Below are positions 17,226-24,362 of a DNA stretch of 64,000 nt, piece after piece. The stretch spans positions 1 through 64,000 of the forward strand of contig NZ_JAGKSP010000015.1 of the NCBI RefSeq assembly GCF_017942085.1, given 5' to 3'. Source of the DNA: Paenibacillus lignilyticus (lineage in GTDB: Bacteria > Bacillota > Bacilli > Paenibacillales > Paenibacillaceae). A program made the translations under genes and the position numbers. Positions within the stretch are counted from its first letter, which is position 1, and each line of letters starts with the position of its first letter. The notes beneath the pieces are model-generated. The model was given only the letters and a program-made list of their open reading frames with translations. It had not been told where the DNA came from and ran no database searches.

Positions 17226-17561
17226 TTAGTTACCGCGGGAACCATTGGAGCCGCGAGTACCGCGGGAACCATTGGAACCGCGAGTACCGCGGGAACCATT
17301 GGAGCCGCGAGTACCGCGGGAACCATTGGAACCGCGAGTACCGCGGGAACCATTGGAGCCGCGAGTACCGCGGGAACCATTGGAGCCGTGAGTACCTTGG
17401 GAACCATTGGAGCCATGCGTACCGCGGGAACCATTCGAGCCACGAGTACCGCGGGAACCATTGGAGCCACGAGTACCGCGGGAACCATTGGAGCCACGAG
17501 TACCGCGGGAACCATTGGAACCGCGTGTACCTTGCGAACCATTGCCTCTTGAATCTGCCAT
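17226..17561 (-). CDS. Collagen-like Gly-X-Y repeat protein
   Basis: The 111-residue protein is MADSRGNGSQ followed by eleven copies of a nine-residue unit GTRGSNGSR (one copy GTHGSNGSQ, one GTHGSNGSR) and a terminal GN. Every third residue is Gly, so a collagen-type triple helix is expected, though without proline. The DNA is an almost perfect 27-base tandem repeat. AGGAGGT nine bases before the ATG supports start 17561. A SigK-type promoter lies upstream, and the context suggests a spore-surface filament as in BclA-type exosporium proteins. The protein lacks an obvious signal peptide or globular C-terminal domain, so export is not evident. Confidence 0.85.
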   Translation of the reverse strand: MADSRGNGSQGTRGSNGSRGTRGSNGSRGTRGSNGSRGTRGSNGSRGTHGSNGSQGTHGSNGSRGTRGSNGSRGTRGSNGSRGTRGSNGSRGTRGSNGSRGTRGSNGSRGN

Positions 17562-17593
17562 ATGCAATCAACCTCCTATCTTTGGAATTCTTA

Positions 17594-17621
17594 TATACTA
17601 TGTAGCGAATCTAGCAATTGT
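17594..17621 (-). promoter_or_regulatory. SigK-type promoter of collagen-like gene
   Basis: On the minus strand AC (17621-17620), 17 bases, then CATAGTATA (17602-17594) fits the SigK pattern mACm-N16-CATAnnnTA exactly. The -10 lies 33 bases before the collagen-like ATG and just ahead of its AGGAGGT. This ties the gene to late mother-cell expression. Confidence 0.65.
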
Positions 17622-17682
17622 CATCGGTGCACACCTATTTACTAGAGAATGGGCCACATGGTTGAACAACCATCAAAATGCA

Positions 17683-17724
17683 AAAAGTAAGAGCCCCCAT
17701 GATGAATGGAGGGGCTCTTTACTT
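17683..17724 (-). terminator. Terminator of glycosyltransferase pair
   Basis: AAGTAAGAGCCCC (17685-17697) pairs with GGGGCTCTTTACTT (17711-17724), with a T-run on the minus strand. The stem overlaps the stop codon of the glycosyltransferase gene. Confidence 0.85.
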
Positions 17725-18483
17725 CTTGCGAAACAGCAAATCGATAAGCGCATCGACACGATTCCGTCTTTTGGAATTGTTTTTCGAACTTTCCGTTATT
17801 CCGAGGTACACCTTTTCTTGCCGGTTGTGTTTAGCTTGAATGGAATTTTCATGATATCTATGTTCGTCAGTGACAAAATCAACGGGGTGAAAGTCCCAGT
17901 GAGCAGCTAATTGCTGAAAAAACACGGCATCGGCCCAAGCCCAAATCGAAGGGTCGTCATTCCAAGCAGGAACCAGTTGGAAGCATGATGTTCGATGCAT
18001 GATGGAATTGTGGTCTATTTTCTCAATGGGTTCTCTTGTAATGCCTACTAGAGGTCTAATTCCGCTTTTATGAATTTGATCATCTACGATTACGGCAAAG
18101 CATTGCTTGCCATAGACGATATGAATGTGCTCATTTATTTCAAACGCCTCAACCATCCTCGCGAATCTCTCAGGATAATAAATATCGTCATCCGTCAGGT
18201 ACGTAACCAAATCTCCCGTTATGCGAGGGATAGCCATATTTATGCAAGTCGCATAGCGGGTCGTTTTTCGTCTGTCTTGATGGCTGACTCCTGATTGGAT
18301 GATTTGAATTCTGGAATCCGTGCTTGCAATAGCGTGGATCACATCTTGCGTTTCTTGGTTAGAATGATCGTCCACGATCCACAACTCCCAATGCGGATAC
18401 GACTGATCCAGTACGCTCGCAATAGCATCCCTGATCATTACGGGACGATTATAGCTGGTTAAAATACAGCTGACTTTAAGCAT
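17719..18483 (-). CDS. Family 2 glycosyltransferase (CgeD-like candidate)
   Basis: The 254-residue GT-A fold enzyme begins MLKVSCILTSYNRPVMIRDAI and carries the nucleotide-binding LWIVDDHSN and a DDD motif in YLTDDDIYYP near residue 100. GGGAGGTG before ATG 18483 sets the start. It transfers a sugar in the cytoplasm, with donor and acceptor unknown. Length and style resemble the spore maturation glycosyltransferase CgeD of B. subtilis, which would suit the spore-surface context; that link is inference. Confidence 0.85.
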   Translation of the reverse strand: MLKVSCILTSYNRPVMIRDAIASVLDQSYPHWELWIVDDHSNQETQDVIHAIASTDSRIQIIQSGVSHQDRRKTTRYATCINMAIPRITGDLVTYLTDDDIYYPERFARMVEAFEINEHIHIVYGKQCFAVIVDDQIHKSGIRPLVGITREPIEKIDHNSIMHRTSCFQLVPAWNDDPSIWAWADAVFFQQLAAHWDFHPVDFVTDEHRYHENSIQAKHNRQEKVYLGITESSKNNSKRRNRVDALIDLLFRKK

Positions 18484-18502
18484 AACGAAGCACCTCCCGG
18501 TT

Positions 18503-19273
18503 TTAACAAAAAATCCAAGCGCACGATACATCCCTACGTAAATCTTTCGTATTCATCGCACGTTCGCGATACATCTCTTCCAACCTGCGCCTGTCTACAT
18601 AGTGCTGCCAGCCTAACCCATTATCCCTGTACTTCTGCGGGATTCTTGTTTGTATGAACAGCTTTCGTCTGATCATCTCTTCATTCCAAGGGCTAAATTG
18701 AAAGTGTAACGTATAGGCTTTCTGCAAATAGATGTCATGACTGTCTGCATGAGCGGAACGATGCCTTCCAATTTCGTATGCGCCATCAGAATACTTATGG
18801 ATGAAGCGATCCCTATGGAATGTTTCCATTTGAATAATGCCATGGTGTCTTTGCTTGACAAGAGGCAAGTTCGCGTCCGGCTCCGGAGGATAGACGTTAT
18901 CCAGCGGATCCAGCATCGTAATCCCGGTCGTTCTATACATGGATAGACCCTTCACATTCAATTGCTTTACGAACGAAGCTTTATCGTGAACACATAAAAA
19001 TTCAGTCGTATTCAAAACCATTTTCCAGCCTTGGCATTCACGTTCAATTTCCATCACTTCTTGATCGCAGCCAACCAGATCGAAATCCTTATTTCGCGAC
19101 TTGCGTATTTCCCACTTTGGAGCTAGCTCGCGAATGAGGTCATTGGAATGGTCCGTAGACCCATAATCGATCATTACACCGTGATCGAACAACCTGCAGT
19201 GATGTTCGAGCCACCACCTCAGCATATAACTCTCGTTATAATAATGACACAGAACGGTCAGCCCAGATGACAT
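18503..19273 (-). CDS. Glycosyltransferase family 2-like protein
   Basis: The 256-residue protein starts MSSGLTVLCHYYNESYMLRWWLEHHCRLFDHGVMIDYGSTDHSNDLI, the opening of the Glyco_tranf_2_4/GT92-like group, where YNE and DYGSTD replace the usual GT2 signature. AGAGGGATGG before ATG 19273 supports the start over an upstream in-frame ATG at 19297. It ends 20 bases before the next glycosyltransferase gene and forms a two-gene minus-strand operon with it. Confidence 0.78.
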   Translation of the reverse strand: MSSGLTVLCHYYNESYMLRWWLEHHCRLFDHGVMIDYGSTDHSNDLIRELAPKWEIRKSRNKDFDLVGCDQEVMEIERECQGWKMVLNTTEFLCVHDKASFVKQLNVKGLSMYRTTGITMLDPLDNVYPPEPDANLPLVKQRHHGIIQMETFHRDRFIHKYSDGAYEIGRHRSAHADSHDIYLQKAYTLHFQFSPWNEEMIRRKLFIQTRIPQKYRDNGLGWQHYVDRRRLEEMYRERAMNTKDLRRDVSCAWIFC

Positions 19274-19432
19274 TAGTCCATCCCTCTTCTCTAGCATCTT
19301 TTAAGTCCGTTTATTTACATTACTCAATAGAATAGGAAACGGATTGGGTAAAGGACACCTGCAGCAGATTATCTTCCTTCAGTTATTGAAAGTTCCACAA
19401 GTGTCCAAGCACTAAGAGGAGAATGGAATACT

Positions 19433-19489
19433 ATGAAAATAAATCGTTGGAAATCAATGGGAGTCTATGTTTTCCAAGATTTAATTTAG
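19433..19489 (+). other. Possible 18-codon leader or remnant ORF
   Basis: An ATG with upstream AGGAGA opens an 18-codon frame (begins MKINRWKSMG) ending 14 bases before the next gene. It may be a leader peptide or a degraded gene end. Otherwise the 230-base space 19274-19503 shows nothing recognisable. Confidence 0.25.
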
Positions 19490-19503
19490 GATAGAAGAGA
19501 GTG

Positions 19504-20190
19504 ATGAGATTGCCGATTAACAAACTAGCAACATTGGTGAGCAATTCCGGGACAACTTGGTACTCGACTACAAGCAGATTAGATGCGATTACAGGAGCGA
19601 TTACAGGAGTCCCAACCGCAACGAGAAACACAGTAGAAAGCTTTTCCAGACAATACCCTTTTTGGCCCGAACTCATGTACTACCCTGCCGTAAACGCAAC
19701 AAACCCTGATTACGTTTGGAGTGTTGCGCAGCCTCCCGATGCGCCGTCAAATGTTCCCGGTACGTTGTTTTTTGCTCAAGCATTCGAAATAGGAGGTTCG
19801 TTGTTACCCAATTTGGCCCTTAACCATCTCGCTACCGCCGAAGTTTTTTGCGATAACGCCGCTACCCTATATATGGACGAATACTTTGCGATCGATGTAT
19901 TAGGCGTTATATCGCTTCTTCTCGTGAATAATGTGGTGAACGGTACGATTAATGGCACATTAAGCGATGTCGGTCAAACGAATACTGCGCCGTTTCCTTG
20001 GCAAACCATTTCCAAATTCTCCGAAACGTATACAACTATACTTCCGACTACCATTCCACTTTTGACCGAATACTTCTTCGTAGTATCCTTCGAAGCGGTA
20101 AACTATTCACCGGATGGCGGTACGATTAATCCTGCAGGACTTCAATATATCGTTGAGCTTTATGACGATATCGGTATCGATAACGGCTAG
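19504..20190 (+). CDS. Hypothetical protein beside collagen-like gene
   Basis: The 228-residue protein is not recognised. It is rich in Thr, Asn, Ala and Pro, has no clear signal peptide, and has a hydrophobic stretch FAIDVLGVISLLLVNNVV near residues 138-155. Composition and spacing of short beta-prone segments suggest a beta-sandwich structural protein. The ATG follows AGAAGAGAG; a GTG three bases earlier is possible. It is flanked by glycosyltransferases and has its own terminator. A spore-surface structural role would fit the location but is not shown by sequence. Confidence 0.6.
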   Translation: MRLPINKLATLVSNSGTTWYSTTSRLDAITGAITGVPTATRNTVESFSRQYPFWPELMYYPAVNATNPDYVWSVAQPPDAPSNVPGTLFFAQAFEIGGSLLPNLALNHLATAEVFCDNAATLYMDEYFAIDVLGVISLLLVNNVVNGTINGTLSDVGQTNTAPFPWQTISKFSETYTTILPTTIPLLTEYFFVVSFEAVNYSPDGGTINPAGLQYIVELYDDIGIDNG

Positions 20191-20203
20191 TTCCAGGCTG
20201 AAG

Positions 20204-20233
20204 AAACGGCTGCCAAACGGCAGCCGTTTTTTC
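20204..20233 (+). terminator. Terminator after hypothetical gene
   Basis: AAACGGCTGCC (20204-20214) pairs with GGCAGCCGTTT (20219-20229), followed by a T-run. Confidence 0.92.
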
Positions 20234-20367
20234 GTGCGTTTTCGGTGCGGGCATAAGCCAATTTTGAACGGGGGAGGTAATCGTCCATAAGCCATCCGAG
20301 GAGGATGCATATCATAGCAGCATGGCATTTATCTGAGATTGAATTCCGAGGAGGAAGGAGTCACGCC

Positions 20368-21090
20368 ATGAAGGGCATCATTTTAGCCGGCGGAACCGGT
20401 TCTCGGCTGAGGCCAATGTCGAGTATTGTCAATAAACATCTATTGCCCGTTGGCAATTATCCAATGATCCACTATGCGCTCGATAAAATGGCTGAAGCCG
20501 GCATTCACGATATTCTGCTGGTCATCGGCAAGCCCTCCGCCGGACTTTACGTCGATTATATTGGGAGCGGGGCATCCTGGAACGTTCAAGTCAGCTACAA
20601 AATCCAGGAGTGTGCCGGGGGCATCGCTCAAGCGCTGGGGTTGGCGGAATCATTCGTGAGGACCGGAGAAAAGCTGTTAGTCCTGCTCGGCGACAATCTG
20701 TTTGAGGATTCGCTGAAGAGCTTTGTGAAAGACTTCGAAACAAGCGAAAAGGGCGCAGAGGTGTTCTTGAAAAAGGTGGCGGATCCTCGAAGGTATGGCG
20801 TGCCCGATCTGCAGAACGGCCGGATTGCTCATATCCAGGAGAAACCGGAAAAGCCGCCTTGCGACTATGCCGTTACAGGCATCTATCTGTACGAATCCGA
20901 TGTTTTTGAAATCATCCGCGGCATTAGGCCTTCCGCTAGAGGCGAATTGGAGATCACTGATGTAAATAACGTTTACGCAGGCGAAGGTCGGCTGGGTTAC
21001 AGACTTTTGTCCGGATGGTGGACCGACGCCGGAACGCAACTGTCGCTGCAGGAAGCCGGACTTCGGCTGTCAGGGAATAAGGAACCATGA
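20368..21090 (+). CDS. Glucose-1-phosphate nucleotidyltransferase (RmlA/SpsI-like)
   Basis: The 240-residue short-form sugar nucleotidyltransferase opens MKGIILAGGTGSRLRPMSSIVNKHLLPVGNYPMI, the pyrophosphorylase signature, and contains LLGDNLFEDS and EKPEKPPCDYAVTGIYLYE. It would make dTDP-glucose from glucose-1-phosphate and dTTP, the first step to dTDP-rhamnose. The short length matches SpsI of the B. subtilis spore-coat polysaccharide operon (~246 residues) rather than ~290-residue RmlA. GAGGAAGGAG precedes ATG 20368. RmlB and RmlC are not encoded in the element. Confidence 0.88.
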   Translation: MKGIILAGGTGSRLRPMSSIVNKHLLPVGNYPMIHYALDKMAEAGIHDILLVIGKPSAGLYVDYIGSGASWNVQVSYKIQECAGGIAQALGLAESFVRTGEKLLVLLGDNLFEDSLKSFVKDFETSEKGAEVFLKKVADPRRYGVPDLQNGRIAHIQEKPEKPPCDYAVTGIYLYESDVFEIIRGIRPSARGELEITDVNNVYAGEGRLGYRLLSGWWTDAGTQLSLQEAGLRLSGNKEP

Positions 21091-21124
21091 CGGATTAGCT
21101 TCCGCGAGGGGAGGAATAGGACTC

Positions 21125-21796
21125 ATGAACATCATGATTACCGGTGCCGTTGGGCAGCTCGGACGAGACCTGCTCCGTGTTCTCGGGCAAGGGTATACGT
21201 ATACGGCTTTTACCGGAAAGGAATTGGATATCTGTGACCTGAAAGCCGTGAAGAAGATAGTTGGTGAAGTGAAACCCGACGTTGTAATCCATGCGGCTGC
21301 CTACTCAAAGGCAGATCAGGCAGAGGAGGCTATTGAGCAGGCTTACCGGCTTCATGCGCTCGGAGTCAGCCATTTAGCCATTGCTGCAGAGGCAGCCGGT
21401 GCAAAGCTGGTGCATGTCAGTACGGATTATGTGTTTGACGGTACCAAGGGTAAGCCTTGCGGCGGATTGGATCGGACCATTCCTCTTAACGTCTATGGCC
21501 AATCGAAGCTGCTGGGAGAGCAGTTCGTGCACGCGGTTTGCCCCCGGCATTTCATCGTGCGTACTTCTTTGTTATCCAGCAATGATGGGGTGAATTTCGT
21601 GACGAAAATCTTATCGCTCGCCGAAAATCAAGAGACGGTCAAGGGGGTTGACGATCCATTGGGCTCCCCCGCGTATACACTTGATTTAGCAGAGTGTATC
21701 GGTCGACTTATCACGACGGAACGGTACGGAACCTATCACGTTTCCAGTTCGTACGGACCGGACTCATTCCGATCAGAGAGGAGGTATTCCGTTTGA
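21125..21796 (+). CDS. dTDP-4-dehydrorhamnose reductase-like protein, C-terminally truncated
   Basis: The 223-residue SDR resembles RmlD/SpsK. MNIMITGAVGQLGRDL binds NADPH, followed by VIHAAAYSKADQAE, STDYVFDG and the catalytic YGQSKLLGE (Tyr-x-x-x-Lys). It ends soon after GTYHVSS, where normal RmlD (~285 residues) continues for about 60 residues. The lost part forms substrate contacts, so activity is doubtful. The next gene's TTG start overlaps its stop by one or two bases, suggesting a deletion or fusion of the 3' end. Confidence 0.8.
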   Translation: MNIMITGAVGQLGRDLLRVLGQGYTYTAFTGKELDICDLKAVKKIVGEVKPDVVIHAAAYSKADQAEEAIEQAYRLHALGVSHLAIAAEAAGAKLVHVSTDYVFDGTKGKPCGGLDRTIPLNVYGQSKLLGEQFVHAVCPRHFIVRTSLLSSNDGVNFVTKILSLAENQETVKGVDDPLGSPAYTLDLAECIGRLITTERYGTYHVSSSYGPDSFRSERRYSV

Positions 21797-22800
21797 TTGA
21801 CAGGCCAACGGATTATTATTATTGGATGAAAGATTGGGCAGTCAGCTCCGGATATAACTTAGCGGATGTTTACTGCGAGGTTGCCGTGAACGGCCAATTT
21901 CCCGCCTTTGTGGCAACGATTCCCCGAGGCAGGGTATATGGCGATAGCGGAACCGTGATTTCCCCCACTAATGTTCTGATCTGGGAAGTCTCGTATGATT
22001 GGAGCAACGATCCTCACAAGCATACGATATTTCTCAATCATCATTTACCGCCGATCGACTATGTGCCCGGAAACATTGCGGTGCTTACGAAAATCGGCTC
22101 TTCGAACTATTATCACTGGATGTATGACGTACTGCCCCGTATCTATTTGCTTTCCTGCAGCAGGATCCCTGTAGACAAGTACATCGTGAGTCAAGATTTG
22201 CAGCCATTCCAATCTGAAACGCTTGGGCTGCTCGGTATCACGACGGATCGATTAATCTACAGCAATAATCAATTTCATATCGAAGCTGACCGGCTGATTG
22301 TGCCATCCATCGGCTTTGGTCAGAAATGGGTCTATCATTTCTTAAGGAGTGAATTTCTCCCGCAAGAGCCAAGACCATCAAGAAGATTGTATATAAGTCG
22401 CGGGCACTCGCTCGGAAGAACATTGACGAATGAAGACGAGGTGATCCGAGTTTTGCAATCGTATGGGTTTGAGGTCGTCTATCCGGAACACTTGCCGGTG
22501 AAAGAGCAGATTAAACTGTTTTCGGAAGCCGGTTATGTCATTTCGCCCACCGGAAGCGCGTTGACAAACCTGACCTTCTGCAGCCCGCAGACCAAGGTGC
22601 TTGAATTTTTCTCTCCGAATTTTATGGTCCATGATATTAAACGCATTTGTGAATACGGAGGGCTGCAGCACTTTGCATATACAGGTATCGGCTCAAGGCC
22701 TTCGAGTTATGAAGGAACTCCATGGTATTGGGCGGGTCTAGATAACATATACGTATCGATCTCCGACCTGAAGCACCTTTGCAAACAGATGGGCTTATAG
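21793..22800 (+). CDS. Family 61 (DUF563) glycosyltransferase
   Basis: The 335-residue protein has GT61/DUF563 hallmarks: SNYYHWMYDVLPRIYLL, RRLYISRG, VVYPEHLPVKEQIKLFSEAGYVISPTGSALTNLTFC. Such enzymes act in capsule or exopolysaccharide assembly. Translation most likely starts at TTG 21793, with GGAGG at 21780-21784 eight bases upstream; a longer in-frame opening from 21694 only overlaps the RmlD-like gene. It is part of the plus-strand glycan operon. Confidence 0.82.
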   Translation: MIDRPTDYYYWMKDWAVSSGYNLADVYCEVAVNGQFPAFVATIPRGRVYGDSGTVISPTNVLIWEVSYDWSNDPHKHTIFLNHHLPPIDYVPGNIAVLTKIGSSNYYHWMYDVLPRIYLLSCSRIPVDKYIVSQDLQPFQSETLGLLGITTDRLIYSNNQFHIEADRLIVPSIGFGQKWVYHFLRSEFLPQEPRPSRRLYISRGHSLGRTLTNEDEVIRVLQSYGFEVVYPEHLPVKEQIKLFSEAGYVISPTGSALTNLTFCSPQTKVLEFFSPNFMVHDIKRICEYGGLQHFAYTGIGSRPSSYEGTPWYWAGLDNIYVSISDLKHLCKQMGL

Positions 22801-22830
22801 AGAATCCGTATCGGAAAGGAAGAACAATCC

Positions 22831-24078
22831 ATGAAAATACTCCTGGCCACCTTCTGGGGTCTGCCTCATGTTGGAGGAGTGGATCTCTATGTACGGCAGT
22901 TGAAGCTGGGACTTGAACAACGCGGGCACAAGGTGGATATTTTGTGCCGGTTTCCCGATGGCAGCGGCTATTCAATCCTGAACAAACGACGGCATTTACC
23001 GAGAAAATCGGTTTATTCTTTAGTGGAATCGAACGTAAAGACGTATTTCAAGGAGAGTCTGCCCGGCTTAGATCCGATCATCCGGGACGCGGAGACGGAA
23101 CAGTATTGCTATGAGGTGGGGGCGGCTTATTTGGGTGTGGATTCTTATGACATCATCCATGCGCAGGATGTCATCTCCGCACGGGCATTGTCCCGAATTA
23201 AAAGGCCGCTATCCGCGCTGGTAACCACCATCCACGGGCACTTGGCAGGAGAATGGTTTCTTTCCCTGTTAAGACAAGGGGACCTGGAGAACCCGGAGCG
23301 CAGGGAGCGGCTATGGCAGTATGCTGTGATGCGCGAACAGATTGGATTGAACTGCGCAGATGCCGCTACATTGCCGACGCAGTGGATGAAAGAGATGTTG
23401 GTTGACGAATTTGCCGTTCCCGTTGATAAGCTGACGGTCGTCCCGAACGGCATCGATATTAAGGGATTTACGGACCAGCTGCATGGCGGAGCCGATATGC
23501 GTTCTTCTTCCGGGAAGAAGGTCATCATTTGTCCGGCGCGCTTCGATGAGATCAAAGGCCATAAGTATCTCATTCGAGCGCTCGCCAAATTAAGAAAGAA
23601 TAGAGACGACTGGATTTGCTGGTTTGTTGGCAGCGGCGGGCTGGAATTCAAGTTGCGCGAGCTTGTGAAGCTGCATGGTATCGAGGCAGACGTCGCGTTT
23701 ATGGGGACGCGAAGAGATGTGCCGGCTCTACTTCGGCAATCCGATATTTTTGTCCTTCCGAGCTTGCAGGATAATCATCCGTACGCGGTCATGGAAGCGC
23801 AAGTTGCCGGAAAGGCAGTCATCGTATCCGATGCGGGAGGCATGCCCGAAATGGTCGCTCACGGAGAAACGGGACTGGTGTTTCCGGTAGGAAATGACGA
23901 AGAGCTATATCGGCATTTACAGTTGCTCTTGAGCGACGAACAGCTGCGCAATCATATTGCCTCGCAGGCGAGTCATAGCGGAATGGAACGATGGTCGCTG
24001 GACGTCATGATGTCCAGGATGGACGCGGTTTACGAAATAGCGCTGAACCGGAAACGAGAAAGGATAGGCGGAATATGA
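22831..24078 (+). CDS. Family 4 glycosyltransferase
   Basis: The 415-residue GT-B enzyme has an N-terminal acceptor domain (MKILLATFWGLPHVGGVDLYVRQLKLGLEQRGH), then the donor domain with PARFDEIKGHKYLIRALAKL and the nucleotide-sugar motif SDAGGMPEMVAHGETGLVFP. It is a close paralogue of the enzyme at 26421-27653, sharing the same opening and PSLQDNHPYAVMEAQVAGKAVIV-like block. The stop overlaps the start of the next small gene by four bases. Confidence 0.9.
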   Translation: MKILLATFWGLPHVGGVDLYVRQLKLGLEQRGHKVDILCRFPDGSGYSILNKRRHLPRKSVYSLVESNVKTYFKESLPGLDPIIRDAETEQYCYEVGAAYLGVDSYDIIHAQDVISARALSRIKRPLSALVTTIHGHLAGEWFLSLLRQGDLENPERRERLWQYAVMREQIGLNCADAATLPTQWMKEMLVDEFAVPVDKLTVVPNGIDIKGFTDQLHGGADMRSSSGKKVIICPARFDEIKGHKYLIRALAKLRKNRDDWICWFVGSGGLEFKLRELVKLHGIEADVAFMGTRRDVPALLRQSDIFVLPSLQDNHPYAVMEAQVAGKAVIVSDAGGMPEMVAHGETGLVFPVGNDEELYRHLQLLLSDEQLRNHIASQASHSGMERWSLDVMMSRMDAVYEIALNRKRERIGGI

Positions 24079-24362
24079 AGGTGCGGTCACGAACGAGCAC
24101 TTCTGTCAAACGTCCATCCACGATCAACAGGCTGACTAAGCCTGTCCCAAAAAGAACAACGGCAACCAAAATCCCGGGAAAAGATGCCGGACATCTGTAT
24201 GCCGGGTTGTTTCATATGCCCAGAACCAAGAAGGATATTGCCGTTGATCGGAGAGTATGGAAAAAAATTATAGCCTCGTTACCGGTCGGTTATCAAATGC
24301 CTGATGCTGAAGCGTTGAAAAAACTACATGCGGCCAGCCGACAACAGGAGGGGGGCACATGA
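24075..24362 (+). CDS. Small basic protein with RRVW-LP-Y module
   Basis: The 95-residue protein has a Lys/Arg/Thr/Pro-rich N-terminal half (pattern like KVRSRTSTSVKRPSTINR) and a C-terminal module VDRRVWKKIIASLPVGYQMPD. The same module, VERRVWDRIAAELPPSYLAPD, ends the small basic protein at 26110-26415. It overlaps both neighbouring glycosyltransferase genes by four bases (ATGA junctions), so it is firmly in the operon. It may be a basic spore-coat or glycan-anchoring protein; no known family is recognised. Confidence 0.7.
   Translation: MKVRSRTSTSVKRPSTINRLTKPVPKRTTATKIPGKDAGHLYAGLFHMPRTKKDIAVDRRVWKKIIASLPVGYQMPDAEALKKLHAASRQQEGGT

Noticed and set aside
17222..17571. Other long open frames over the collagen-like repeat on both strands
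   Set aside because: They arise because the repeat unit is 27 bases; only the 17561 minus-strand frame has a ribosome-binding site and Gly-X-Y pattern.
21694..21792. N-terminal extension of the GT61 gene
   Set aside because: It only overlaps the RmlD-like gene in another frame; TTG 21793 has a strong ribosome-binding site.
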